Positions 28,796-39,688 of a stretch of DNA of 64,000 bases are shown in pieces. The stretch spans positions 43,857 through 107,856 of the forward strand of contig CAJNDS010002276.1 in assembly GCA_905221605.1 (NCBI GenBank), written 5' to 3'. A model generated the notes under the pieces. That model ran no database searches. It was not told where the DNA came from and was given only the letters and a program-made list of their open reading frames with translations. The first letter of the stretch is position 1. Each line of letters opens with the position of its first letter. Both the position numbers and the translations under genes were made by a program. Origin of the DNA: Symbiodinium natans. Lineage: Eukaryota; Sar; Dinophyceae; Suessiales; Symbiodiniaceae.

Positions 28796-28910
28796 GGGGC
28801 GCTGCGACTCCGGGAGCTGGAGCAGCTGGAGCTCAGGGACCGCGAGCGCCGGGGGCGCCGCGAGGGTGTGCGAGAGCGCCGTGACCGGTGGCGGGAGCTC
28901 ATGGGTCTGA
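28796..28910. other. Exon-like island between inverted telomere arrays; strand unresolved
   Basis: About 110 bases of GC-rich sequence are open on both strands. Plus reads ALRLRELEQLELRDRERRG (a charged coiled coil). Minus reads SSRHRSRRSRTPSRRPRRSR (an RS-type repeat). Both ends abut telomere-like DNA, and both strands can place a GT donor in the adjoining GTTTAGGG. The minus reading fits the direction of all named genes here. Confidence 0.45.
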
Positions 28911-29040
28911 CAGGGTTTAGGGTTTAGGGTTTGGGGTTTAGGGTTTGGGGGTTTAGGGTTTGGGGTTTGGGGGTTAGGGTTTGGGGTTTCGGGTTTTGGG
29001 GTTTAGGGTTTGAGGTTTAGGGTCTAGGGTTTAGGGTGAG
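28910..29040. repeat. Telomere-like TTTAGGG/TTTGGGG array
   Basis: About seventeen mixed units in the opposite orientation to 28685-28790. Confidence 0.93.
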
Positions 29041-30770
29041 AGGTTGGGTGTCTTCTCGTCGTACGTGCATGTAAAGCTTTCCTGATGTGAAGCCGTATGA
29101 TGTAAGCTGGGCTGAGGTCGATCCTCCGGGGAGGTGGAGGGTAGCTATGGGATGTTGAGTGTTGCTGCGCTCCGAATTTCTAGTTGAATGCCGCGTTGGG
29201 TGTGGGGGGGCGGTGGGGGGATGAGCGTGGGGCCAGGACGGTTCCTTCCTTTCAGGTGTCATTGCGAAACAACACCAAGGACGATATAGTTCCCATGGCA
29301 GACGCCGTTACAGGCCTTCTTCTTTTGATGTTTGGGGGGGGGGTTGAGGCTATGATGGGTTGCTTGCTCATTGCCTCTGCTTCGAGCTACGCACTGCATC
29401 ATCTGAACGTGTCCCCGACAGCTGGCATGTCAAATCTGAAGTTAGCTGGCATGGGAAATCGGAATCTCTCCGCTGCTGCAGCCTTCAGCAGCACCATGCG
29501 CTCTTATGGCACGGCCATGACACGAAGATTCCGGAAATCGGGGCGTTTAACAGCCACACGATAGCAGTGCAACGTTGTGGGGCTTAGAGCCGGTTGGCTA
29601 GGGGCTTGAGCGTGATTCTGTCGGTGCTTCTGTGTGAGCAGCCTCGTTACACTGCACTTGGCGGTGTCTTCAAGGAGGCAAGCTTAACTGAGTGCCGCTG
29701 AGGATATTGGCTTCCATGCTCCGGGTCCCTACACATGGGCCACGCAAACGGGGGCAGCCGCAGGGTGTCTTTCACGATATATAACTTGCTACTGTCTTCC
29801 TTGGAGAGCCGGCATTTTGCAGCACGCACGCTTCGACAAAGCAACATTTCGTTGCTTTGGGGACCCCGACTTGTCTTGATCCCCAGGAATTAAACTCTGC
29901 GAATTTCTTGAGCTCCCAACTTCCTAATCAACCCGGCTGAGACAGGCCCTGGTCTGCACAGAGTGTTAGGCACCCTGCTTATGTCTTCAGAGCAGCTATG
30001 TTGTGGGGAGGAAAATCGAAACCCCTTCTATACTCGTATGAGGCCATGAATGGAGGACCCGGCAAACCAGCACAAGTGGCAGAGCGATATGGCCAGCGTG
30101 CTGCAAGTGCTTGATGGCTGCTGCAGTACTCAAGCCGCAAAAAAGCACAGGCGTCCCAGGAATCTTTGGAGCATCCCTAAACCCTAAACCCTAAACCCTA
30201 AACCCTAAACCCATGGTGGAGAGGGTGAAGGCAATCAGCACATCTAAGCTTCACCTGCTGAAGGCGCATTCCTGGCCTGACCCGGCGAGTCAATGAAGAT
30301 GTAGGGAATGGCGGTGTCTGCTGTGACCTGCCTCTCAGACACATCTGTGATTTCACACACACACATGTATAAGATGGGCTTTTCCTTTGTTGTTTCTTTC
30401 TCAACTGTTGTTTGTACTCACCCCCAACACAGGCCGATTTCGGTATCAAAATCAGGGACTAAACTCGTGGCGTGGCGCGCCGTATCCGAGTGATCAGCCA
30501 GTCGATGTTCACCTGGCCAAACTTAAGATGTTGAATCCGGGCTTAGGGGTTAGGATTCTGGCCGGTCCCTGTTGATTTCCTGCGTGCCGCATGTGAACTC
30601 TTCGTGCCAAATACCATCCCTAGCTGCGCGACAACACTCTTAAACACGTCTGAATTCATGCGGCTGCACATGGCCAGGACCCTGCCTTTTTGGATATACT
30701 ACTGAAGCAATTATTTAGGGGCGCCCGGCAAGGGACCGGAGACCTGCCCATATGGTTTCACGCCGGCATT
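29041..30770. other. Unassigned interval with weak exon candidates
   Basis: Candidate pieces: a 126-codon plus frame at 29184-29564; a minus frame at 29847-29647 containing RLSKEDSSKLYIVKDTLRLP and PFAWPM; and a plus frame at 30051-30180 (MEDPANQHKWQSDMASVLQV). None matches a family and none has a firm splice chain. A short CCCTAAA array lies at 30176-30212. This is part of the 9-kb gap between the two halves of GPN2. Confidence 0.3.
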
Positions 30771-30776
30771 CTGTGC

Positions 30777-31351
30777 CTCGATGTACTCCATGGCATAGAG
30801 TAATGCACCATTTGGCCCGAGGTCAAGCTCAGTCATGACATCCTTCGAGAAAATCAGACGGAGAACAATTGCAGGAGATAACGGATAGCGCGAAAAAGCA
30901 GCAGATTAAAAAACAAAAACAAAACAAAAAGTGTAGTGAACAATCATAAGTGGAATTCGGGAGGTTCTAGAGAGTGCAGGAAAGACTGGCCCTTCCCTTC
31001 ACAAGGATTGGTCTTGCGGCCCATGCAAAGGGCTGTAAAGTCGGCCTTCAGCGTTTAGATGGAGTTTCGTTTGTGGAGCAACCCTAAACCGTAAACCCCT
31101 AAACCCCTAAACCCCTAACCCCCTAAACCCCTAAACCCTAAAAGCCCGCATCACTTCGCAGGAGCAGCTTTGCGCCTCCACACTTACGAGCTCGCGGATG
31201 TCAACATCGCAATCATACCTGTTCTGCGAGCTGAGATGTCCTGTAAGCTACCTCAAACCTCCACGTCATCATATCCGGCAACGCTTGCGAGATACAGTGA
31301 GCAGTGAGACGGCGGAAGCACAAGACTTCCAAATGCAAGTAAGCTTCGAAG

Positions 31352-31401
<50 letters not shown>

Positions 31402-31532
31402 GGAGGGAGGGAGGGAGGGAGGGAGAGAGAGAGAGGGAGAGAGAGAGAGAGAGGGAGAGACAGAGGGAGGGAGAGAGAGAGAGAGAGATAGAGTGAGAGA
31501 GAGCGAGCGAGCGAGAGAAAGAGAGGGAGAGG

Positions 31533-31564
<32 letters not shown>

Positions 31565-32667
31565 TGGACAGCCAGCAGCAGGGCACGGCAGGTCGTCATT
31601 GGCCGGATCCAGATTGATGAGGGTTCGGGGCCGCTTCAGCCTCGCGGAACACGCATCCCTGCAACAGAAGGCCTGAAAATCCCTAAGCCACAAGCCCTAA
31701 GACTTATAACTTCGGACCCCTTTGAACCTCATAACCTTTTGGCCCTCAGAATAAACCAAACCATAAACTTGCATACCTATAACCCCCCCCCCCCCGCATA
31801 ATTAACACCTATGAACCCGATGCCATTCAGTGCGCATGTTGTGCTGTTCATCGGAGCCTGAACATGTGGAGCCCGTGGCAAGGTTGGCCGACGCCCTACA
31901 GGACTTGTGCCATATGGGTGTTGGGGTCCCTAAACCCTAAACCCTAAACCCTAAGCCCTAAACCCTAAGCCCTAAACCCTAAACCCTAAACCCTTCAACG
32001 AACAAGCTTCTCAGGAACCTTAGGAGACGTCTCAACTCGTACCCCTAAGGCTGTACCCCGCAAGGTTCCCCTGAATATACTGCCACTATGATGGCCTTTT
32101 AGGATTTAGGGTTTAGGGTTTTGGGTCCCCCAACACCCCAGGGTACAGAGCAGCCGGCCTGCCTAAGGACTCCTGCGCTCATGATATCTCATCACTTGTT
32201 TGTTTAGGGTTTCGGGTCTAGGGTTTACGAATATCTTATTCACAAGCCTTACGAACGCAGACCTGGTGCCCAATCAGGGCCCGCACGCTCCAAGCAGCTG
32301 CTGCATGCCCGTGCAGTAGGTACTCCTGGCTGAGGCTCAACCCTTTTCGGATTGCTGAGCTGGCCCAGCTTTGGGAGCCCGGGAAACATTTAATTTCGAT
32401 ATTCACGGCTTTCTAAGGATTATACAGGGATAGTACAGCAGGGGTGGTAAAAAAACGAAAAATCATCTTCAAACCTACCCCTGTGAGAGGTTGCCTTCAT
32501 GGAACCATGGAATGTATGCTCATTGAAGTCGCGTAGAATCATGCACCAGTAACAGCACTTGCCGATGCAACCGTGCGCTGTCAGCAATATGTCACCCTTC
32601 CCCGAAAACATGTCTGTAGCCGCTTGCCCGCGCCCGGTGGTCCCAGCACAAACTGACCAAACACCAC
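30777..32667 (-). CDS. GPN2: GPN-loop GTPase 2, 5' exons
   Basis: Minus-strand exons: 32667-32623 (VFGQFVLGPPGAGK, the P-loop), 31658-31587 (KRPRTLINLDPANDDLP), 31218-31188 (YDCDVDIREL, 31 nt) and about 30846-30777 (DVMTELDLGPNGALLYAMEY, which contains the Gly-Pro-Asn loop that names the family). Known GPN2 proteins run FGQ.V.GPPGSGKTT, NLDPAND.LPY, VDIREL, then GLGPNG.L.YC.EYL, in this order. Junction 31587|31218 restores DDLPYDCDV exactly. The residues after the P-loop (KTTYC) and the start codon are not resolved. The last exon ends EYIE|GC, in phase with GREPWVQKML at 21777, so both halves form one gene across about 9 kb. Confidence 0.88.
31078..31145. repeat. Telomere-like CCCCTAAA/CCCTAAA cluster
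   Basis: About eight units, mostly the octamer CCCCTAAA, in the intron between 31188 and 30846. Confidence 0.85.
31350..31565. repeat. (GA)n / (GGGA)n microsatellite
   Basis: Purine-only strand for about 210 bases, within the GPN2 intron 31586-31219. Ser/Leu/Pro-rich minus ORFs across it are artefacts. Confidence 0.96.
31925..31995. repeat. Telomere-like (CCCTAAA)n array
   Basis: About nine units with some CCCTAAG variants, in the intron after the P-loop exon. Confidence 0.93.
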
Positions 32668-32716
32668 CTGGCAATGGAGGTCAATGTGGGTGGGTTCAGT
32701 GTTCAGGGTTCAGGGT

Positions 32717-33319
32717 TTAGGGGAGGAAAGGCGAACGAAGTGAGCACAGGCACAGACGTGGCATCTCAACAAGTAGACATTCCTGACCCTGGCTGCTCCA
32801 ACCGGAGCACGTTCGTTCTGTTCGACGTGTGAGAATAAAAAACAAGCCAGAAAGACCATCGCTTGTTACGGAGTGCTCCGGAGGGTTCAAAGCCCCCACA
32901 TTGCTTGTGTCGATGTGCTCATGCAAAGAATTCCTTGAACATTCTATATTCCAGTGATGACGACAGAAGCAACTTGTGGTCTTGTATGGAGGTGCTCTTC
33001 TACAAATATGCGTAATTACCCTGTGTGAGCCGCAAGAGCTTACACTCTCATCCGCAAGAGACGGGTCTACTGCACTGTCTCGTCTCCTACTGTAGACTGG
33101 GAGACTCTGCACGAGAGGGCTGTGATCTTTTGCACTCTCACCGCCGGGCATCCTGACTAGAGGAATTTCGCTTTGGCGGGCTCCGCAGCCATCCTGGCCA
33201 ACACCTGGGCCATGAACCCCAAAAGTGGCCAACAACCAATGGACAACTTCAGGACGCCTGGCTGATAAAACCCGAAACATCTCTTCATCCCAACCCCCCC
33301 CGTCCCCGGTTCCCCTCAT
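32717..33319 (-). CDS. Hypothetical ORF, 200 codons
   Basis: The longest uninterrupted minus frame in this part. The N-terminal half (EEMFRVLSARRPEVVHWLLA, PLVRMPGGESAKD) looks more protein-like than the rest. It lies just upstream of the GPN2 P-loop exon, where the GPN2 start exon is expected, but it contains no GPN motif. Could be an unspliced exon of a neighbouring gene or chance. Confidence 0.3.
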   Translation of the reverse strand: MRGTGDGGGWDEEMFRVLSARRPEVVHWLLATFGVHGPGVGQDGCGARQSEIPLVRMPGGESAKDHSPLVQSLPVYSRRRDSAVDPSLADESVSSCGSHRVITHICRRAPPYKTTSCFCRHHWNIECSRNSLHEHIDTSNVGALNPPEHSVTSDGLSGLFFILTRRTERTCSGWSSQGQECLLVEMPRLCLCSLRSPFLP

Positions 33320-35400
33320 CGCAGGCCGGCCACATCTGAAGTGGGCAGCTGCAAGGTGAACGCGTGGTTCGCCCCGGGACCGTCCTGACCTGAACGAAAG
33401 CTGTGTTGTCGTGCCCTCTTAATTCGGGTTTTAGAGGCGCAGCTAGCCCGTCTCAGCAGGTGGACAGGCAACCCGAAACCCTCAACCCGAAACCCTGGCT
33501 TATCTTCCCAGCTCCTACGGCTTCGATAGCCCGACTTTTTCAATGCGAACTGAGGCGTCAGCTCTCTTCGGTACCTTCCGTCGAGCCGAAAAACTCGTTC
33601 TGGCCATGCCTGGCCGCGGCTTCTGGGGTAGGGCGGGGGGGGCGGGGAGGAACCCACCCGGTCGCAGTGCATCGGTTATTCAGCAAGCCTAAACCTGATG
33701 CCCCAAAACCCCTGAACCCTCAACCACAAGCCCTATAAGCCCCACACCCCCTAAGCCCTAAGAGCAGTTTGGGAAGGGCAAAGGCCTCCGAGTCACGAGC
33801 GCGCGTCCACCTTTGGGGCCCACGACCTTTGCGTGTTCGGCTGCCCAGCCTTAGACCATCTGACTCAAGAACTCAAGAGCACATGACATCGCTGAAGCCT
33901 AAATAAGATAAGGGAATATAGTCAGAAGGAGAGATCACTTCATGAACCACCCTGCAGCAACAACTTAGGGTTTAGGGTTTAGGGTCTAGGGTTTAGGGTC
34001 TAGGGTTTAGGGTTTCGGGTTTAAGGTTCAGGGTTTGGGGTTTGGGGCTTCGGGTTTAGGGTTTAGGGTTTCGTGTAAGCACACCGGAGTCCTTTAGTTC
34101 AAGCTCGCTTACCAAGCTCATGTACGCTGCTGTGGCGTAAGCTTTCGGATTGACGGGCCGGCTGCTCTCCGGCGTCTTAAGGCCCATTGGTTTAGGGTTT
34201 CGGTTTAGGGTTTAGGTTTAGGGTTTAGGGTTGAGGTTTATAGGGTTTAGGGTTTAGGGCTTAGGGTTTAGGGTTTAGGGTTTAGGGCACTGCAGCCCGA
34301 CCATGCGAACTGGACACACGGCGCTTCAATTTGTGTAGGGAATATGAGGGGGTCAATATGGGCAATTATTTAAGCTCCTGCGTTGATTCGACTCAGCCTG
34401 CCAGTCTGCTCTGATTCATGTACCGGACTCTGCAAATGATGTTCGGCAAAGTTCCTGGTAGCGGGCCTGTATGGGAGTGCCATTCTTATGACATTTTGCA
34501 AGCTCCATGTTGCAGCGTGCCGTCTGTTCAAAGCTCGGGTTCAGAAAACATGGATGTGAGATGTAGACACAAGCGTCCCAAGCGTCAGAGACCAATGAGA
34601 AGTGACCTTGATGTGTTTTGTGCCTTGTGTCTGCATTTGCCAAGACGACACCCCTACTACCCCCTCGAAACGAACCACCCCCCTATAGGGTTCCCCCCTT
34701 CAATAACCTTAATTCAGCTTAATTACCCCGAAATGGCCTTCATTATGGGGGGGGGAAATCTTTGCCGATCTTCGACCATCGCCGGTGCCTGGGCCTCCGG
34801 CACACGGAACTGTCCGGGGAGTAGATCATTGTCCCCACCTGAGAGGGCACTTCGTCCAAGAAGGGAAGGCCAGAGCACTTTGCAATCTCGCCATATGATG
34901 TACTAGCATGTGCGAATACACCGGTGTAGTGACTCACATCATCACCCACGAATATAACAGGACACAGAGAATCGTCCAAGCCCGAAGCCAGTTTGCCTGC
35001 ACCGCCGCACCTGTTCATCGGCACATGGGAAGCTTTCGGAAGCCGGGATCCGATGCCAGCCCTTGGACAACCCTAAACCCCCCAAACCCTAAACCCTAAA
35101 CGATGCACTACCGCAGCCATGGGTACGAACTCCACAGTTTTATCGGGGCAAACATTCCGAAGCCAGGCAAACCAAACCCTTTTTGGCCCTATATCCCAAC
35201 CCAACAGCCCCTCAAAACCCTAGAACCCCAGAGCTCAGCAGCCCAAAAGCTTTGCCGTAGAGTTCCCCCCTCCCCTGCTCCTGCCTCCCAGGGCAGTTCA
35301 CAACCACCGACTCGCCGATCTTCTGAGTTCAAAGCAGGCGCTCTCTCAAAGACAGCGACAAAACGTGGTTTAGGGTTTAGGGTTTAGGGTTGAGGGTTTA
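33320..35400. other. Unassigned interval with telomere-like arrays
   Basis: TTTAGGG-type arrays, partly degenerate, at 33963-34072 and 34188-34290. A minus frame at 35024-34743 (SLCPVIFVGDDVSHYTGVFA, KCSGLPFLDEVPSQVG) is protein-like but unassigned. A hairpin-like stretch with CCCCCCTTCAATAACC and a G9 run lies at 34660-34760. Short CCCTAAA units at 35070-35100; TTTAGGG units at 35368-35425. Confidence 0.4.
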
Positions 35401-35411
35401 GGGTTTAGGGT

Positions 35412-35645
35412 TTAGGGTTCAGGGTCAAAGAGACCAGCAGAGCGGTGACCTTTGCGTGTGGAAGGGACCCTTCGCAATAGCCACCGGGCCTGCAATGGTA
35501 GCTTGCTGAAGGTCTCCATGCAGTCCTTTCTTGCAAGAGAAGCAAGCGTGCTGCGTCTTGCTGCTCTATACAGCTTTAGATCTTGTATAAAGCGTATCGA
35601 CTGAGAACCCGTGGTCCTGGACGATGTGCTCTGGGGGCAAAGCAC
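35412..35645 (-). CDS. Unassigned exon candidate
   Basis: Minus frame of 77 codons with IRFIQDLKLYRAARRSTLAS and METFSKLPLQARWLLRRV. Basic, helix-prone composition; no family. The plus strand has stops here, which favours minus coding. Confidence 0.3.
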   Translation of the reverse strand: MLCPQSTSSRTTGSQSIRFIQDLKLYRAARRSTLASLARKDCMETFSKLPLQARWLLRRVPSTRKGHRSAGLFDPEP

Positions 35646-36792
35646 GGCCTTTGTGCGATTCTACGTACTTTCAGCACGTGCAGCTTGGTGTCTGTTCTAA
35701 ACAACCGAGCGGAACTACTTTTGAGCGGATGTTAGCTAAGCAGCCCTGTAACTGTAAAGCGCTTCCGTATGGTTTGAGCTCGGGCCCGTTCGGGCCGCTA
35801 ATTTTGGGAGCCCACCTAGCAACAGCATGATTGACAAAGTGTAGAAAAGGAATCAGCTAAGCCTGGGAATATCTTGGAGGGCCCCAAAGGCCTGCAGGGT
35901 TTAGGGTTTAGGTTTTGGGTTAGGGTTTAGCCTGCACATAGCACATCACGGTGTGTCGTCTGAGCCCACGTCTCATGTCGACTGTGTCTGTCGGATAAGC
36001 TTGCCAAGCCTGCACAGCGGAAGAGAAGCCAGGAAACTTGGCCACTTAGCCAAGGGGGAACTCCACAGTGCACACATCGGAGGCGTCTGGAGAGGACCGA
36101 AAATGACACTGCATCTCGCTGCCAAGCCGTTCAGCTGGAGTGACGTCCGGTTGATTCATGACGGCTCAAGCAACGGCAGCATTGACACGGAAATGAAATT
36201 ATACACCGACACCCACATGTGAGCAACGAGAAAGTAGGCCGTACAAAGTAAACTGCCCGCCTCACCCTTGAGCCCAGTGGCCGAGATCGAGACTGCGACA
36301 TCGGACTCCTTGACAAGGCCCCGGCGTTGGATCCCCAACTTTCTGCATCCATCTGAAACACTTTCGGTGCATTACGGCACGCGAAGTCTGGTAGTTAAGT
36401 CTGTGCCGTATCCCACAAGGCAGAGCTGCACCCCTCCCCCCCGCCCCGCTCCCGAAGGACCCCCCTCCCCAAAGGAACAAGAGCTCTTGGCCATTGGCCA
36501 CATGAGACTTTCCGAAGCCCTAAATCCCAAATCAACCCAACATGCTAGGACCCGTAGGAGACCATTCATTGACTGTAGCCTTGGCTTCTGGGGAGGGGGC
36601 CCCGCCAGAGTAGGACTCCAAACCGGCCTGGGAAGCAACATGTGCTCACGAATCCTCCACAAAGCTTTCTGCAGGATGTACGCTCGTATGCACACGCAGG
36701 CACACGCAGAGTATCTTAGTCATGCAAACGTGCGTATGCGTACCCATGTGCCTTGTGTACTTGCTTACTTAGTTAAAGGGGTTGAAAGCAAA

Positions 36793-37650
36793 TCATAGTG
36801 GGTTCGGAATCATGGAGCTGCATTCGTTGCTCAAGCAAAGCTTAGGAAGCTTCACTGTCTCGTCAAAGACCTTTGCTGGATCAACTTGGCGGAACTTGCC
36901 CTGAAGTGCAATCGAGTTGCTGGTTTGCCTGCCATTCGCTGGGCTTTGACCGGCGCGGCCTCCCACTTGAACTTTGATTTCTTCTCGCTTCTGCACTTCC
37001 GTCACTTCAACTCAGAGGTAGATGTCCCAAGCCCTGTGACAAGAGCAGCTCCAATAGATTTTGACACCTTGTTGCTAAGGCTTTAACGGCATGATGCATC
37101 TCACACTGTCCCTCGATGTACATGTGGTATGCAGCTTTTCTGCTCGTGTTGAGTGTCGACACCTGTGTCAGACTTGGCCTTTGAGAGGACCATCTCCCCA
37201 CCATGGACAGGCAGGATGTTGTCCACAATGGCTCCGAGACCTGAACTGACACACTTCTTCCTAGGAGGCTCTGGGCATTTCTAGCTTTCATCTTCCTTCC
37301 TTCCCATATCCTGCGCCTGCCAGAGGCCTTGGCAAACGGGCGAGCCAATTGGGTGCACGCCGGTGCCGACAGCCACAGCACTGGGCCTGAAAGAGAGCAA
37401 ACGCAGTGAATGTCAAGCGTGTATGGGCCACATATAGGGCCAGGAAGGCATGTTGGGATGTACTTCCAAGCAGGAGGTTATGAAGTCACTGCCCGCAAAT
37501 TCTTGGGACATCTGAAGGTACCTACACCACATCATGACCGACGAACCTCTCGCCCCCTCAGTTGCAAAGTGAAGCGCCTCGAACTTGCTTCTGCAACCAA
37601 AGACGAAGTAACATGTCTCCCTTCGAGCCATCATATCCACAACCTGTTGT
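36793..37650 (-). CDS. Unassigned multi-exon gene, 3' part
   Basis: Minus-strand pieces: about 37640-37413 (RETCYFVFGCRSKFEALHFA, MSQEFAGSDFITSCLEV); 37240-37179 (LGAIVDNILPVHGGEMVLSK), between TTCAG|G and AAG|GC; and 36900-36793 (GKFRQVDPAKVFDETVKLPK), starting at CTTCAG|GGC and reaching a stop at 36793. The opposite strand is also open at 36800-37080 for about 90 codons, so the last exon is less certain than the middle one. No family recognised. Confidence 0.45.
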
Positions 37651-37817
37651 GATTATCCCTTGCGTCTAGTATAATCATAACTCCTAGTCTCAACAGCTAC
37701 TCCGTGAATGACTTGAATATCTCGGAGCTGGGCTCACGTTCACAGTAGGGTGGACATACCTCAGACGGTGGACAGATCATCACAGTCGCCAAGAAAGCTT
37801 GTACGCTTTTGACCGAA

Positions 37818-37865
37818 GCCCTAAACCCTAAACCCTAAACCCTATATGAACCCTAAACCCTAAGG
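37818..37865. repeat. Short CCCTAAA array
   Basis: About five units. The flanks 37660-37810 and 37870-38160 show no supported feature. Confidence 0.85.
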
Positions 37866-38172
37866 CTTAGAGATTGCGAGAGGCTTTTGCGGAACGGAAA
37901 GGAAGCGCCCAACCCTTGATGCCAAAAACCATCTGAGCTCGGCGACTACACGGGCCATCGTCCCCTGGCAGGCGTGGGGACGGTAAACCCATCTAGGGTT
38001 TCGGAAGATTGCACCACTACAGCTTTCTTTCACTTATGCATGTTCTGATCTGTTCCGGATGCCGAACGGCCGCCCGAAAACACTGGAGATCTTCTACTTG
38101 ACACGCGAGATTGTGCAGACACTTTGGCATGTCCGTGCATGAGTAGAAGGTATTCATACCGTTACAGAGCAA

Positions 38173-38640
38173 GCATACCACGACTTCCAGCATGTTATAT
38201 TTTGTGACATTTCTGCCAGGAACTTATCTGCCTGCCATCTCACGTCGTTGCCGGTGGAGAGACAGGACAGCACCCTCGGGAACAACTGCTGTTGGCCAAG
38301 GTGGGTGTCCAAGGTTGGGATGTTCCCCCTTGCACTAACAATCCTTAATTGGGATTCTCGTACCCCTATTGTGAGCCCTATCAAGGACTGTTGACTGTTG
38401 GTATAAGGGGAACATCCCAAGTCCAAGGGTTTACTCTGCATCTTGGCTGTTTCCAGCTTACCCTACTGGCTCTTAGTGGGGAGTGAGGATAATCAGGTGC
38501 CTTGTAGAATCCTTCATATAGGGGGATATAGCGTGCCCAATTCCTCGCTACTAAGAAACAGTAGGGTTGGTGCCATGCGTCGGCCACAATGAACCGCCGA
38601 AGCAGCAATTGCAGCTGGGTGACTCAGGTGCCCTGAGTTA
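38173..38640 (-). CDS. Unassigned coding stretch interrupted by hairpin elements
   Basis: Minus-strand frame KLETAKMQSKP before the element 38307-38428 and HLGQQQLFPRVLSCLSTGND, VRWQADKFLAEMSQN after it. Deleting the element plus one target duplication joins them in frame as KMQSKPLDTHLGQQ. Upstream of a second hairpin (38461-38566) the frame reads QLQLLLRRFIVADAWHQ, though a second minus frame there is also plausible. No family recognised. The element-containing sequence is itself free of stops in this frame (114 bp is 38 codons), so it may be spliced or translated. Confidence 0.4.
38307..38428. mobile_element. Introner/MITE-like element, family A copy 2 (8-bp TSD)
   Basis: GTCCAAGG at 38307-38314 and 38421-38428 flanks a 106-bp element. 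Ends: TTGGGATGTTCCCCCTTGC at the left and, in reverse from the right, TTGGGATGTTCCCCTTATAC; inner arms share AATCCTT/AGTCCTT. Same family as 5455-5573 at an unrelated site. Confidence 0.88.
38461..38566. mobile_element. TIR element related to 18597-18778
   Basis: CCCTACTGGCTCTTAGTGGG at the left pairs with the reverse of the right end (CCCTACTGTTTCTTAGTAGC). The TCTTAGT.GGGA.TGAG core is shared with the telomere-bearing GPN2 intron element. This copy has a TATAGGGGGATATA interior and no telomere array. Confidence 0.8.
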
Positions 38641-38727
38641 TATGAAGTAGGGTTTATATTTCTTGTACCCCCAAAAGGCCACCAAGTATATACACCAAAA
38701 ACAGAAATATATACCCTACTTTATATA
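38640..38727. mobile_element. Short MITE-like hairpin
   Basis: ATATGAAGTAGGGTTTATAT at the left and, in reverse from the right, ATATAAAGTAGGGTATATAT, with TTTCT following in both. Arms of about 26 bases with four mismatches and a 35-base centre. Confidence 0.8.
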
Positions 38728-38749
38728 GGTTTAGGGTCCGACACTCGCC

Positions 38750-39470
38750 CTTAATCCCTAAACCCTACACCCTGGACACCTAAACCCTAAACCCGGAACC
38801 CGAAACCCTAAACCTTAAACGCCGAACCTCACAACCGCCGCGCAGCTGAGCCCTGGACTGAACAGCCTTCGGCTCTCGAATGTCGTGCGAGAGGATGGCG
38901 TCCTCGGGTTCGGGGTTTAGGGCTTAGGGTTCAGGGTTCAGGGTTCAGGGTTTAGGGTTGAGGGTTTGGGGTTTCGGGTTTTGGGGTGTAGGGTTTAGGG
39001 GGCACATGACTGAGGAAAGGTTGGAAGTGCAATCCAGATGCCACATGCTGCTATGAACACCCAAAAATTATGATACTCCGTGCTATCGGAACCCCAAAGC
39101 ATGCGACAGGGAGGGGGGAGGGTGCCTGTAAGGAGCTTTCCATCGTATTTGGGCATATGCTAGCCATCGCTGCCCCATATTTTTGGAAGCCCCTAAACCC
39201 TAAACCCTAAACCCTAAACCCCCAAGCATGCATTGAGACTTCGACCTCGGCAAAGAATGAAGAGGCAGAGGGTCCAGCCCGAGAACTCCTCTGCGGGATG
39301 CACTCAGATTGGTTTAGGGTTTGGGTTTAGGGTTTAGGGTTTAAGGTTTAGGGTTTAGGGTCTAGGGTTTAGGGTTTCGGATTTAGGGTTCAGGGTTCAG
39401 GGTTTAGGGTTTCGGGTTTAGGGTCCAGGGTTCAGGGTTTAGGGTTCAGGGTTGAGGGCCGTCTTGTCAT
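38750..39470. repeat. Telomere-like arrays in both orientations
   Basis: CCCTAAA type at 38755-38820 and 39190-39222; TTTAGGG type at 38905-39000 and 39312-39460, many units altered (TTCAGGG, TTTCGGG). The DNA between (38820-38905, 39000-39190, 39222-39312) shows no firm exon. Confidence 0.85.
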
Positions 39471-39688
39471 GCTTACGACTGTGAATCGCCCTAGTCACAG
39501 CTCTAGCCCTGCCGTGCTCCCGCCGACAAGGTTTCATGGGCCCCTCAAACCTTTAAAAGGGTTCTGAAGTATGGAAGAAAAAGGCAAGCTTGCAAGTAGC
39601 ACGGTTGCCTTGGGGAGGGTTTGAAGCTTTAACGCTTCCGGGCTTTCGGGTTTTAGGGTTCAGGGTTTAGGGTTGCAGGTGAGTCTAC

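Noticed and set aside
31253-31693. Ser/Leu/Pro-rich 146-codon ORF
   Set aside because: It spans the (GA)n microsatellite; only its first codons (NLDPANDDLP) belong to a real GPN2 exon.
36829-37081. Plus-strand ORF of about 90 codons (LRKLHCLVKDLCWINLAELA)
   Set aside because: The minus strand has exons with AG|G acceptors, a GC donor and more ordinary composition here. I prefer minus but cannot fully exclude plus.
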